Source: Chloroflexota bacterium
GTDB lineage: Bacteria; Chloroflexota; UBA11872; VXOZ01
Direction of reading: 5' to 3'
Assembly: GCA_028874195.1 (NCBI GenBank)
Contig: JAPPLM010000065.1
Location: 1 to 64,000, forward strand
Length of the DNA: 64,000 bases
Shown: in pieces, positions 8,051-17,091 of the stretch
How the letters are laid out: every line of letters begins with the position of its first letter
Position numbering within the stretch: position 1 is the first letter of the stretch
Program-made: the position numbers and the translations under genes
The notes under the pieces: model-generated
What the model saw: only the letters and a program-made list of their open reading frames with translations
Database searches by the model: none
What the model was told of the DNA's origin: nothing

Positions 8051-9127
8051 CTAGGAGCCTTTGGGCGCGGCTTGACTTGGGGAATGGCTCGCTCTCAGCC
8101 AGCCCTGCTCCTCGAGGACTCGGAGCGCCAAGCCAATCTGCCGCTCAGAGAATTGTCGTTTGCGTTCGTTCCACGCATACGTCTGGGCGATAATCTCTTC
8201 TTCTTTCGCGCCCGGATGCTCGCAGGCCACCCAATGCACCGTCGTCAGCAATTCAAGGCCAAAAGGCGACTCGAAGCCATCGACGAGCTTTGAAACCTTG
8301 TCAAAGCGCGCGCGGGTTTCCGGATGGTCTTTGAGGAAGGCGCGAGCGTCGTCTATAGTACCAGGGACGAGTTCTAGTTCCTTGTTAGGCGCGTCGCCGC
8401 CATCGGCATAGCCAGTGATAAGATGGCCTTCGACGTCCTTCAGGACATGCCTCAAGTTCTCTGCATACGGGCCAAGCGGCGCTTTCTGATACCTTAACTT
8501 CAACTGTTCGCCCGCTTCCTGCATGAAGTACAGGAGCTTGTGCACTTCCAATAGTGTCACGAATGGAACGAGTAAACCGCGTCGATAACGATCCATCAAG
8601 CCGACGAGAACTGCCCGCCCTGGTGTCATCTGTGGCACATCGCGCGAGCGATTGCTGCTCCCGTCCACGGGTGCGCCGCCCGGCTTGAATACGACGACCG
8701 TGACGTCGGTGAGTTCCCGCAGCCCCGCCTCGATGCGTTGACGCACCGTCTGCCATTCCAGTCCGCCCAAACCGCTGCCTAGCGGTGGCAGCGCTATGGA
8801 GCGGATGTTCCGCTCTTTGATTTCTTGTGCCAGAGCAGCGAGACCGGACTCAATGTCTTCCATTCGGCTTTTGCCGCGCCAATGGCGCTTCGTCGGAAAG
8901 TTGATTATGTAGCGCGGCCCTGCCAAGTGGCCGGTCTCGAACACGAACATATGGCCGGGTTTTACCTCATCGCGCTTGCAGGCGGCGGCGTATGCTTTGA
9001 AGTTCTCGGGGAAGGCCTGCTTGAATTGCAGCGCAATACCGCGTCCCATGACACCCACACAGTTCACACTATTGACAAGCGCTTCGACATCTTCGGCAAG
9101 GATGTCACCAGTCTTGTATCTGATCAT
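8051..9127 (-). CDS. darG: DarG antitoxin: macrodomain ADP-ribosylglycohydrolase with C-terminal DarT-binding domain
   Basis: The macrodomain occupies about residues 1-150 (MIRYKTGDILAEDVEALVNS, then GVMGRGIALQF and PPLGSGLGGLEW). It contains NFPTKRHWRGKS with Lys80, the position of the catalytic Lys of Thermus DarG. DarG removes ADP-ribose from thymidine in DNA and so reverses DarT damage. The C-terminal part (about 175-355, LLEVHKLLYFMQEAG onward) matches the domain that binds DarT directly. I place the start at 9127, where GGGGAGG lies 9 nt upstream. A longer start at 9145 would overlap the darT stop by one base (TGATG). The gene follows darT closely. Confidence 0.93.
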   Translation of the reverse strand: MIRYKTGDILAEDVEALVNSVNCVGVMGRGIALQFKQAFPENFKAYAAACKRDEVKPGHMFVFETGHLAGPRYIINFPTKRHWRGKSRMEDIESGLAALAQEIKERNIRSIALPPLGSGLGGLEWQTVRQRIEAGLRELTDVTVVVFKPGGAPVDGSSNRSRDVPQMTPGRAVLVGLMDRYRRGLLVPFVTLLEVHKLLYFMQEAGEQLKLRYQKAPLGPYAENLRHVLKDVEGHLITGYADGGDAPNKELELVPGTIDDARAFLKDHPETRARFDKVSKLVDGFESPFGLELLTTVHWVACEHPGAKEEEIIAQTYAWNERKRQFSERQIGLALRVLEEQGWLRASHSPSQAAPKGS

Positions 9128-9144
9128 GGCGCACTTCCTCCCCA

Positions 9145-9783
9145 TCAATAATACCAACGCGGTATGATTTCCACACGTGGCTGATAGGTGGCCATTGCAA
9201 TCATTGCTTGTGTTTGCGTACACACTTCCCAATTACGCACTCCGATGCGCGCCACCAATTCCCAAGGAAATGACCGCTCGATTAAGAATTCAGCTTGCTT
9301 CTCAGATTGGCAACTCCTCCAGTCACGTGCATGCACTGCACTCCAGTTCACCCTGCGCAGGTCTGAGAGATTTGCGTAGTCCTCGAAGTAGTTGGAGCCA
9401 GCGTTGGATGTTGTGAATGCCCAACGTTGGTTATTCCCCTCCGCCCAGGAAACCACCTCGTGTAAGTCTGCTTCAAGGTGAACAATTGGTGCTTGCCCCT
9501 CTCTGTAGTTCAACTCGGGATTATCCGCCATGTGGATAACATAGAGCATAACGGAACGAGGGCAAAAATAGAACGGTACACAGTCGCCTACATTTAGGTC
9601 CGGGTAACTGTGCAACTCTCCCCTTCGCCGCCTTTGCTTGATAGTGTGCATGCCAATTGTGGTGCCGGGAACTCCTCGACTTGTAGCCTCACTATCGGAC
9701 CAGAGGCAGCCCTCCGCAACTATCGAACCGATCCGGTCAACATGAGCGATGTGGTATATCTTTGGGCTCTTTGGTACCGACAC
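9145..9783 (-). CDS. darT: DarT toxin: thymidine-specific ssDNA ADP-ribosyltransferase
   Basis: This 212-residue protein of the former DUF4433 family begins with the typical KIYHIAHVDRIGSIVAEG NAD-binding segment and has the LWSD follow-up. Arg51 lies in the IKQRRRRGEL stretch and Glu165 in SEKQAEFLIE, matching the catalytic Arg and Glu of Thermus DarT (R51, E160). DarT modifies thymidine in single-stranded DNA with ADP-ribose and blocks replication. It serves as a toxin and in phage defence. The start is GTG with GAGGGG 7 nt upstream. Composition is more AT-rich than flanking genes, consistent with horizontal arrival of the pair. Confidence 0.93.
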   Translation of the reverse strand: MSVPKSPKIYHIAHVDRIGSIVAEGCLWSDSEATSRGVPGTTIGMHTIKQRRRRGELHSYPDLNVGDCVPFYFCPRSVMLYVIHMADNPELNYREGQAPIVHLEADLHEVVSWAEGNNQRWAFTTSNAGSNYFEDYANLSDLRRVNWSAVHARDWRSCQSEKQAEFLIERSFPWELVARIGVRNWEVCTQTQAMIAMATYQPRVEIIPRWYY

Positions 9784-10558
9784 TACCGACCCCTCAGGCT
9801 CATCCCGGAACGGAGTGTTGTATTCATACTAAGTTGTGTGGGCATTTTGCCGTCATTACCATGAAAATAGGCTATCATACCGTTCGCCCTGAGCATTGTC
9901 GAAGGGTGAACGGCGAAAGCGCTTAACAGATTTCGACACTCCTCTCTCCGTTTATGCTTCGACAAGGGCTTCGTGAAGCCCACTCAGCACGAACGGAGAG
10001 ATTCGGCGTTCATTTTCATAACCTTGTGTGGCCTAGTAAGGCCACGGTGATTCCCGTGAAAACCCGCCCCCCAGGGGGCGCGAATCCATCTTCACGCGAC
10101 ACCGGATCGTGCTACTACGCGGGGTGGCGAGCGATCACATGCGCAAGTATCAGATATGTCAATTGCTTTCCTTGCCACTTTGCGGAGCAAAACGAGAGAC
10201 ATCCCGTTCAATCCCTTGAGATTCCTCGCTTGCGCTCGGAAGTGTAGATGTCAGGCAATTCGTCGACAGAAATGGCGGTCGCATTTGCAGCCGTCGCGCT
10301 GACGCAAAGCCTGCTTCCTCCGTCCGTGACACGGGTCTGGACCAAGACGGAGGCTCGCACCGTCACTCCGGCTTGCGCCGGAGTCCAGAGGGTGCGTGCA
10401 AGCTGGATCCTGGCTTGCGCCAGAGTGACGAAACCGGGTGTTCTCTCCTTATTGGAAGATTGACTGGCTGACACAATCTGTCGACGAATTGGTCGGCCTT
10501 TACAGAAATTGCGTTGAATGCGAACAGAGCCGAACGCGCATGTGCCCGTGATCCCGTA
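9784..10558. repeat. Repeat-rich intergenic region between darT and the coiled-coil gene
   Basis: This 775-base gap holds several repeat copies and no credible gene. Contents are: the word at 9848-9870, also found at 44669-44691; two inverted CTTCGACA/GAACGG units (9881-9914 and 9945-10000); a GATTCCTCGC copy (10220-10242); a CTCCGGCTTGCGCCGGAG palindrome (about 10366-10383); and a pair of perfect inverted 14-mers, CAATTCGTCGACAG at 10256-10269 and CTGTCGACGAATTG at 10478-10491, bounding 236 bases. Confidence 0.7.
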
Positions 10559-12256
10559 TCAGGAACGGCGGTTTCGCTGGTGGAGGCCGATGTAGCCGAC
10601 GATCACCTGGCCGCGCTCGTCGTCCCAGGCGAACGCGATGCGGAGTGTCTTCTGCGGGTCGGCGCTGGTACCCTTGCCCAAGTGCTCGCCGAGCTCGTAC
10701 CGCCGGCCCTCGACCCCGGTTTCGTACCATTCTGCGAACTGCTGTTTGGTCGCGTTGGCCTGATGCGGCTTGTACGACCAGCCGGGGCAGGGTTTCTTCA
10801 GGCGCTCTTCGAAACGCGGGTCCTCGCCGGGTTTCGTCCACCGCAGGTGATGATAGTCCGTGGCGAGCCACGCCAGCGCGGCGAGCACCTCAGCCGGCTT
10901 CTGGAACGGACTGTCCTTGTCGGACTTCGAGTTGAGGGCAAAGACCAGTTGCTCGGGAAACAGCTCCTTGGCGCGCGCGACCGCTTCGTTGACGTTTCTC
11001 ACTTGCTCGAACGGGGACGCTCCGTAGAAGCGCCGCCAGTACTCTTCCAAGTCGCGACTCTGTGTTAGCTTGGCTCGCAGTTGGCCGTTTTCGCTGTCGA
11101 GCGACTGGTTCTCCGCTTGCAGACCGGAGTTGGCTTGAGCAAGCCGGTCATTCTCCACTGCCAACAGGTCGCTCTCGGACTTAAGGGAGTCACGCTCTCT
11201 CTCCAGGCGCCCGCGTTCGGCGCGCAGGGCGTGGATATCCTCGGTCGGCGCGGGGCCCGTCGAGTCGCCCATTGGGGCGTTATCCTCGCCGGATTTGGCG
11301 GGTGATCCGCTGTCGTTCAGGGCCGCCACGATCATCTCTTCCCATTCGTTGGCGATTGTGAGAATGGCCAACTCCCGCTTGTCACGCTCAGGCTTCCGTT
11401 CCTCCTCTTGCTTTCTGAACGGCGCCTGGGGCCGAATGCGCTGATAGTCCGCCAGGTTGTCCCGCAGTTCCTCTGCCAGTTCCAGCGCATCGGTGATGGC
11501 GGCCGGGCGCTCGGCGGCTTGCTGCGCCCAGCCAGCGATATCGATTTCCAGGTACTCAAGTTCAGTTGCGAAATCGCTCTGTGCCTGCCGCAGGGCGTCT
11601 TGGCAGCGTTCCACAAAGACGACGGCACGTCGCTCGGCATTGTTGTCAGCAATGTCACGCACGATGTCCACAAAGTCGTCCACATCGCGCCAATCAGCGG
11701 CATCAACAGCGAGCGCTCGCAGTTCGAGGATGCACGCTGCAAGTGGTTCGGACACCACCAGCAGCCTCTCCGCCAGGCCGGACAGGTAGCACACCATCAT
11801 CCTGACGTCGTCGCGGCTGCACTCGGGGTTGCGCGTGGCGACCGTGCCGATCGCGTCTTTCCACTCGTCCCGCGGCCACGTGTTAAAGAAAGTGCCCTGG
11901 CGTAGGTCTGGGCCGTCCGCCGGCATATCGCGCTCGGTCAGATAGCGTTGGACGGAGTCGTGAAGCTCTTTCTGCGATTCCGCCCACGTTCTCAGCAATT
12001 GGCCGATAAGCCGGTCGTTTCCTTCCGTCACCTCCCACAGCAGGGGGTCTCTGAGTTGAGACAGCTGCGCCTTGCTCGAATAGCGAAAACCGTCCAGCTT
12101 GATGCTCGCGTTAATCGCCGAGTCGAGCCCTTTGCGTACACCGCCGGACGCCTCGTCGCGCCACCGCAACACGCAGTCGATGAGTTCCGTAATGTAAGCG
12201 GGAGTGAAGGCAACTTTGACAATGCTCAGCGGTATGCCTGCGTCGATTCGCGCCAT
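10559..12256 (-). CDS. Large coiled-coil protein of unknown function next to DarTG
   Basis: This 565-residue soluble protein has no signal peptide or membrane helix. Residues about 1-290 are predicted mostly helical without a family I can name. About 335-400 is a strong coiled coil (LRAERGRLERERDSLKSESD and further Glu/Leu heptads). About 400-450 is a linker with an FPEQLVFALNSK segment. The C-terminal module (about 450-560) contains LRWTKPGEDPRFEERLKK, FAEWYETGVEGRRYELGEHL and ends LRIAFAWDDERGQVIVGYIGLHQ. That last module looks like a conserved compact domain seen at the end of assorted uncharacterised bacterial proteins, but I cannot assign a function. It lies just upstream of DarTG on the same strand, separated by a repeat-rich gap. 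A defence or stress role is only an inference from position. Confidence 0.7.
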   Translation of the reverse strand: MARIDAGIPLSIVKVAFTPAYITELIDCVLRWRDEASGGVRKGLDSAINASIKLDGFRYSSKAQLSQLRDPLLWEVTEGNDRLIGQLLRTWAESQKELHDSVQRYLTERDMPADGPDLRQGTFFNTWPRDEWKDAIGTVATRNPECSRDDVRMMVCYLSGLAERLLVVSEPLAACILELRALAVDAADWRDVDDFVDIVRDIADNNAERRAVVFVERCQDALRQAQSDFATELEYLEIDIAGWAQQAAERPAAITDALELAEELRDNLADYQRIRPQAPFRKQEEERKPERDKRELAILTIANEWEEMIVAALNDSGSPAKSGEDNAPMGDSTGPAPTEDIHALRAERGRLERERDSLKSESDLLAVENDRLAQANSGLQAENQSLDSENGQLRAKLTQSRDLEEYWRRFYGASPFEQVRNVNEAVARAKELFPEQLVFALNSKSDKDSPFQKPAEVLAALAWLATDYHHLRWTKPGEDPRFEERLKKPCPGWSYKPHQANATKQQFAEWYETGVEGRRYELGEHLGKGTSADPQKTLRIAFAWDDERGQVIVGYIGLHQRNRRS

Positions 12257-12437
12257 AGTCTCTCGTTCCCGTCAGATGGAGTCGGCCGCGACAGTTGGCT
12301 CATTACGTGCGCGCCGCCGCCAAAGCGATGGGCGGGCAACCTCGCTGTCCCGCCGTCCTGTCGGCGCTATTATAGCCTAACCAACCGTGCCTGCGTGCGG
12401 CGGCTGAAGCCGTAGTATACTGCTTGCAGGCATAGGT

Positions 12438-12890
12438 GTGTATCCTCGTACTTGGCAGTCAAGATGCGGCGCGTACCCGGTGTCCACCTGCCCGGAGGGC
12501 ACGGACGCCTTTGCCGAATACCGGCTCTTCTTCGGGCGCAGCAGCGCCGGCATTGAGGTGGTGAGCGATGAAGCCTGGGCCGCTTTCCTCGCGGACACGG
12601 TTACGCCCGGATTTCCCGATGGGCTGACCGTCGACGACGGCGCCGGACAGTGGCGGGATTCTGCCGGTGTAGTCCGGCGCGAGCGCTCCAAAGTCCTGAT
12701 CATACTCGCGTCGCCCGGTGAAGATGGGATGCGCCTCACCGACGAGATCTCGGCAGAATATGAGTCGCGCTTCAATCAGCAAACCGTGCTGCGGGTCGTA
12801 CGCACGGCCTGTGTGTCGTTTGAGCCAAGTGCGCGCTGGAGAATCTATTCACGTGCTTACCCTACCTATGCGGTACGGCACAGCAATTGA
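12438..12890 (+). CDS. DUF3574-like protein
   Basis: This 150-residue protein has the DUF3574 pattern: AEYRLFFGRSSAGIEVVSDEAW, then FLADTVTPGFPDGLTV, DGAGQWRD, RRERSKVLIIL and a C-terminal ESRFNQQTVLRVV with VSFEP. Family members are usually small secreted or lipoproteins with a preceding signal peptide. Here the start (GTG at 12438, MYPRTWQSR) lacks any hydrophobic leader, so the protein looks cytosolic or N-terminally truncated. The RBS is weak. The function of the family is unknown. It is followed 58 bases downstream by a GNAT gene on the same strand, possibly cotranscribed. Confidence 0.7.
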   Translation: MYPRTWQSRCGAYPVSTCPEGTDAFAEYRLFFGRSSAGIEVVSDEAWAAFLADTVTPGFPDGLTVDDGAGQWRDSAGVVRRERSKVLIILASPGEDGMRLTDEISAEYESRFNQQTVLRVVRTACVSFEPSARWRIYSRAYPTYAVRHSN

Positions 12891-12948
12891 TCACACTGTG
12901 GGCTGCGGCCTAGTCGGGTACTTCAACAGAGTTCGAGAAAGGCCACCC

Positions 12949-13452
12949 GTGCACAACAGAGACGCAGACGAAATTAGCATCAGACGCGCGGAGAGTCACG
13001 ACGATTATCGGGCTTTCACTGACCTCGCTTGCGAATACCTCGATTCCTTGGGCTTTGAAGTCGACTTCCAAGATGTCGATCGCGAAATGGCCGAAGCACA
13101 ACGCCGTTACGGGGAGGCCGGTCGAGGCGCCGCGTTGCTTGTGGTTAACCGGGCAGGCGAAGTGGTTGGGATAGCCGCGCTCCGTGATCTTGGCGCCGGT
13201 GCGTGTGAGCTAAAGCGAATGTACGTAAAACCGACCCACCGGGGAAGCGGCATTGGCAGAAGCCTGTGTGAGACTGCAATCTGCGTCGCGCAACGTCTCG
13301 GTTACCAGACCATGCGCCTCGACACCATGCGGCGCATGACCGCCGCGACGCGCCTCTACGAATCTCTGGGCTTTCGGCGTATTCAGCCCTATACCCTCAA
13401 TCCACTGCCGGATGCTCAATTCTACGAACGCGAACTCGATACCAGCGCCTGA
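12949..13452 (+). CDS. GNAT family N-acetyltransferase
   Basis: The 167-residue product has the GNAT fold order. An N-terminal ISIRRAESHDDYRAF strand and helix leads to GEVVGIAALRDL, ELKRMYVKPTHRGSGIGRSL (acetyl-CoA pyrophosphate loop, R/QxxGxG/A form) and LYESLGFRRIQPY near the C-terminus. It transfers an acetyl group from acetyl-CoA to an unknown amine. I choose the GTG at 12949 because GAAAGG lies about 7 nt upstream. A longer open frame to 12718 overlaps the preceding gene in another frame and has no family match. It may be cotranscribed with the DUF3574-like gene. Confidence 0.88.
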   Translation: MHNRDADEISIRRAESHDDYRAFTDLACEYLDSLGFEVDFQDVDREMAEAQRRYGEAGRGAALLVVNRAGEVVGIAALRDLGAGACELKRMYVKPTHRGSGIGRSLCETAICVAQRLGYQTMRLDTMRRMTAATRLYESLGFRRIQPYTLNPLPDAQFYERELDTSA

Positions 13453-13627
13453 GCCTACAATCTCCAATTGTGGTTCAAGAGCAGGTCAGCGGCTCCGGGT
13501 TCACCAGCGCTCCGCCCTTTCCCCCACGTGAGAGCTGTTGCCACTTTCACTCCGGTGCGGACTAGCCCTACCCACACAAGGGCGATCGCTTAAGGGCGAA
13601 GAAGGGGGCTGAGCCCCCTTCAATCCT

Positions 13628-13843
13628 GTCGCATTAACGTAGCGCGGGGGCTTGTCCCCCGCCAGGGTAAAGAGCAAGGACATATCAGCCGACGATTTTG
13701 CGTGAGGAGAGCGTGCACATAGCTTGACCCTGCTGTGCCGCAGAGCCTACCCCGTACGCCGATACAAAGCATCGGATGATACGGGGTTGCAAACCTTGTA
13801 CTGAGTACTTCGACAAGCTCAGTACAGGCTCTGTCGAAGGGCC
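13628..13843. repeat. Cluster of dispersed palindromic repeats
   Basis: The gap 13453-13872 carries three items: a CGGGGGCTTGTCCCCCG palindrome copy (13628-13663, relatives at 47443-47479 and 60704-60730), a hairpin ACCCCGTA..CCGAT/ATCGG..TACGGGGT at 13749-13787 without a T run, and a CTTCGACAAGCTCAGTACAGG copy (13796-13843). No gene is apparent. Confidence 0.65.
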
Positions 13844-13872
13844 TGCGCTACCGGGGATGTGAGCACGGTGTT

Positions 13873-15264
13873 CTACCGCCCCAGACGCTCGTTCCAGCCG
13901 GCCAGCAATTCCGTGATCCCTTTCTCCGCGGCTTCCAGCGCCTCCGGCGCGGTGATGGTGCCCGCCATAACGTCCGGCACGAAACCCACAGCGTGGGTGC
14001 GCGCCTCGGTCCCGCCGGGACCGGAATAGTAGAAGTGGCGGAACGGCATCTGCTGGGCGATCAGTTCGCGGAACGGATCGTTCTCCGTGTAATCCGGTGA
14101 GGAGGTGGTAGCCTCGCGCACCGGCACGCGGTCGTACTGCTTGGCAAAACGCAAATTCGTCTCGGGGCTCAAGAAGTACTCGAACCAGGCGAACATGGCA
14201 TCCGGGTTCGGCGCGTTGATGGCAAATGTGGCGGTATGATTGCCGCCGAGATTGGCATCCTTGCCGCCTTCCGGCTTGGGCCACGGCGTGAAGCCGAAGT
14301 TCAGGTCCGGCGCATTCTCCTTGAACCACTGGCCGCGCTCGGCAAAGGTGGCGTAATAGTGCACGGCGCGGGCCTCGGCCAGGTGGCTATTGCGGTGGAG
14401 ACCGTCGCCGCGCAGTTGGGCGATGGCGTCCCAGCCGCCCTGTACCTCGTGGATGTTCTTCAGCCAGTCCAAGGCGCGTACGGCCTCTTGGCTGTTGATG
14501 GTAACCTCAGACCAATCGTCGGCCATCACGTCGCCGCCCAATTGCCACAGCAGGAGCAGCCACAGGCCGGTGCCGCCGCTGCCCCAGAAGGGCGGGCACC
14601 CGGCACGCACGAGGGTCTCGCCATCGAACTTGGTGGTCTGGATAATAGCCGTATCGAAATCAGTCCAACTCGTGGGCGGGTTTTCCGGGTCCAGACCCAC
14701 TTCGAGGTACGTGTCCCCATGGATATACATTACGCGCAGGTCCGGCGCGTACGGCGCGCCGTACATGTTGCCCGTGGGCGCATCCGTGAGATAGCTTAGG
14801 ACGCTCGGCCAAAACTCGGCGAGGTTGAGCACGCCCGAGGCCTTGTAGTAGTTGTTCAAGGGCTGCGAAATGTCGGTGACGCCGAGTTCTACGGTCTGCC
14901 AGTCGCCGACGTCTACGGCATCGGGTGGGCTGCCCGCCGCCACGGCCGCCTTGAATTTGTTCAGGCGGTCCGCTTCACCCACGGCATTCATCGTTAGGCC
15001 GGGATTCTGTTCCGCGAACTCTTTTGCCCACGGCTCGAAGTCAAAGAAGCCCCGGTGCCAGTAGAGCGCCTCGCCCTGGGGGCCGCTGGGCGCTTCGGCT
15101 TCCGCCTTGGCCTCTTCCTTCTTTTCCGGCGCCATCTCCTTCTCTTCCATGGCCGGCGCGGGCTGTCCGCACGCCGCCGCAAGCACGCCTGCGCCGAGCG
15201 CGGTCGCGCCAAGCATGAATCCGCGACGAGTAATGTGTGCTCGCACCACAGTATCCTTGCTCAT
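13873..15264 (-). CDS. Tat-exported lipoprotein, ABC transporter family 1 solute-binding protein
   Basis: The 463-residue protein starts with a twin-arginine signal ITRRGFMLGATALGAG, followed by a lipobox LAAAC (Cys about 32) and a Lys/Glu/Ala-rich linker. The body resembles extracellular family 1 (sugar-type, UgpB/MalE-like) binding proteins: EALYWHRGFFDFEPWAKEFAEQNP, PPDAVDVGDWQ and GAPYAPDLRVMYIHGDTYLEVGLDP. It should capture an external solute, probably a carbohydrate, for an ABC importer. The start is set at 15264, where GGGAGGA lies 7 nt upstream; longer starts precede the signal peptide uselessly. No permease or ATPase gene is in the window, so it is an orphan binding protein. Confidence 0.88.
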   Translation of the reverse strand: MSKDTVVRAHITRRGFMLGATALGAGVLAAACGQPAPAMEEKEMAPEKKEEAKAEAEAPSGPQGEALYWHRGFFDFEPWAKEFAEQNPGLTMNAVGEADRLNKFKAAVAAGSPPDAVDVGDWQTVELGVTDISQPLNNYYKASGVLNLAEFWPSVLSYLTDAPTGNMYGAPYAPDLRVMYIHGDTYLEVGLDPENPPTSWTDFDTAIIQTTKFDGETLVRAGCPPFWGSGGTGLWLLLLWQLGGDVMADDWSEVTINSQEAVRALDWLKNIHEVQGGWDAIAQLRGDGLHRNSHLAEARAVHYYATFAERGQWFKENAPDLNFGFTPWPKPEGGKDANLGGNHTATFAINAPNPDAMFAWFEYFLSPETNLRFAKQYDRVPVREATTSSPDYTENDPFRELIAQQMPFRHFYYSGPGGTEARTHAVGFVPDVMAGTITAPEALEAAEKGITELLAGWNERLGR

Positions 15265-15464
15265 GGCGGTATCCTCCCTTTGGACTGCAAAACGATACTC
15301 TGCGCCCATTAATAGCAACAACGCATTCTTGCTGTCAACACCCTTCTTGCCGCGCTGCGGCGAGGGTTACGCAAAGGTCTCCAGAGGGGGGAGAGAGCCG
15401 TAGCAAACGTATAGAGCCGCAGTCGGCATCTGCGACGAAGTCGGCGTCTGGGGCCGAAGCCGGA

Positions 15465-16487
15465 TTACTCCGTCGGCCAGCCGGCGGCGGTTTCACCGGC
15501 GTCGAGGGCCGCTTGAACGGCGGCGGCCGCCTCTGGGGTGACCCATTGGCTCCAGACGTCAGCGTTGTGGTTGAGCCACCAGAGCGCGGCCTCGGCAATA
15601 CCGGCCTCGTTATCGAGCCGCCAGACCGCCAACTCCTTGTAGCGTTCCAGGGTGAAGTCCCACTTGCGCAGCAGCGCCACCACTTCAGGCGCGTCGGTCA
15701 GCAGTTCGGGGCGCACCGCGATCAGGGCCGTCACGGCTTCATAGGTGCAGGCTTTGGTGGTGGACCAGCACTCGTCGCTGTAGGCCGGCTCTGCCAGTGG
15801 CACCATGTCCAGCTTGAGGGCCGCGGGCATATCGCCGGAAAGGTAACCCAACCAGGGCTCCCCTGCCGCGTAGAGCGCGAACACCTCGTCATTCAACGCC
15901 GCTTCGGATTCAGGAACGACGACGTGCACGTGGTCGGAGAGGCCGTAGCTCTCGACTTTGGTCGCATTTACGGCCTCACAGGCCCAACCCGACGGGCAAG
16001 CAACCAGTCTGGCCTTGCCGCCACTTTCCGCAGTGGCGAACAGCTTCCGATACTGCTCCTCTTTCAGGTCTGCAACGCTGTCTAGTTCCGGATGCGATTC
16101 CTGTATATACGCCGGTATCATGAACGATGACTGCGCGATGCCGCTCACGCTCTCACCCACTGCCACCACTTGGCCAGCCGCCAGTGCTTCTTCCCAGACA
16201 GCGCGCTGATTAGGGAGCCAGATTTCCATAGTCACGTGGCTGTCGCCCCGCCTGAGACTCTCGAACAGCGGCAGCGTCGGCCCGGCGACGGCGCGGGTGG
16301 GATAGCCGTACCCTTTCTCCACGATGTACTGCGCAATGCGGTTCTGCACCTGGGCGCTGGCCCAGTTGAGATCGTTGAAGACGATAGTCTCTTTCGTCTC
16401 AACCGGCGCTACTTGTGCACAGCCAACGACGATGATGACGGCAACTATCGCCGCCGCTAACGCGCGCAATCTGCGCTGGATGCTCAT
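15465..16487 (-). CDS. Glycine betaine/choline-type ABC solute-binding lipoprotein (OpuAC family)
   Basis: This protein of about 340 residues has a signal peptide ending in the lipobox IVVGC. It then shows the OpuAC/ProX pattern: IVFNDLNWASAQVQNRIAQY, VTMEIWLPNQ, GYLSGDMPAALKLDMV and a late WLNHNADVWSQWVTPE. Aromatic residues of that kind bind quaternary amines such as glycine betaine in family structures. The start at 16487 has GGAGGG 6 nt upstream; the longer frame to 16661 lacks a signal-like N-terminus. No OpuA/ProV transporter genes lie nearby, so the partner is elsewhere. Confidence 0.88.
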   Translation of the reverse strand: MSIQRRLRALAAAIVAVIIVVGCAQVAPVETKETIVFNDLNWASAQVQNRIAQYIVEKGYGYPTRAVAGPTLPLFESLRRGDSHVTMEIWLPNQRAVWEEALAAGQVVAVGESVSGIAQSSFMIPAYIQESHPELDSVADLKEEQYRKLFATAESGGKARLVACPSGWACEAVNATKVESYGLSDHVHVVVPESEAALNDEVFALYAAGEPWLGYLSGDMPAALKLDMVPLAEPAYSDECWSTTKACTYEAVTALIAVRPELLTDAPEVVALLRKWDFTLERYKELAVWRLDNEAGIAEAALWWLNHNADVWSQWVTPEAAAAVQAALDAGETAAGWPTE

Positions 16488-16853
16488 GAATAGCCCTCCT
16501 CTACAAATTAAGAAATGAATGACACAACGGGTTCTCGAGCGGCTTGGCGCTATAGCGAACGCGACCGCCCACATATCCTTAGTAGCGGCGCGTTTTGCGG
16601 AACGCTGCACGCTCTCCGTCTTACTGCGCACGCTGCGCAGGTCGGTTTCTCCATGCGCCAAAGTATAGCAAAGCGGTGTGCGGAGAGACAGCGGCGCTCT
16701 GCACGACCGGCCGCACCGTTTGGGAGCGCAGCGCCCTATGCGCTTGATAAGTGGCGGGAGAGGGCGGACCGATTGCTTGGACGGAGGTGAAACACGCAGG
16801 GCAGCAGACTATCTGGTAGCATTTAAGTGATACCGCTGGGAGGAAAATGCGAC

Positions 16854-17090
16854 ATGAAGGCGCAAGCCGAAACCATGACCTATGCCGAGATGGAAGCGGC
16901 GTTCGACGGCGAGTGGGTGCTAATAGGCGAGCCGGAACTCACTCCGATGAATGAAGTAGTTCGCGGCGCCGTGCACTTTCATAGCACAAGTCGGGACGAG
17001 GTGTATCGCGAAGCTATGCAGCGCAGCCTTAATCGGGTAGCCATTCTCTACGTCGGTACTCGCCCGACAGACGTCGATTTTCTCTTGTAG
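16854..17090 (+). CDS. Small partner protein of retropepsin cassette, copy 1
   Basis: This 78-residue protein (MKAQAETMTYAEMEAAFDGEWVLIG..., ending VDFLL) shares TYAEM.AAFDGEWVLIGEP and ELTPMNEVVRGAV with the copy at 17599. It has no membrane segment or known catalytic motif. The start at 16854 has GGGAGGA 9 nt upstream. Its stop is one base before the protease ATG, so the two are translationally coupled. The pairing of such a GEWVLI-type protein with a retropepsin-like protease recurs in bacterial genomes as far as I know. Its job, perhaps a substrate, inhibitor or adaptor, is unknown. Confidence 0.75.
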   Translation: MKAQAETMTYAEMEAAFDGEWVLIGEPELTPMNEVVRGAVHFHSTSRDEVYREAMQRSLNRVAILYVGTRPTDVDFLL

Positions 17091-17091
17091 A

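Noticed and set aside
12718-12948. Longer N-terminal extension of the GNAT protein
   Set aside because: The extension lies inside the DUF3574-like gene in another frame, has no RBS and matches no GNAT domain.
13749-13787. Hairpin ACCCCGTA..TACGGGGT as a terminator
   Set aside because: No T run and no gene ending there on either strand with suitable distance; listed only as part of the repeat cluster.
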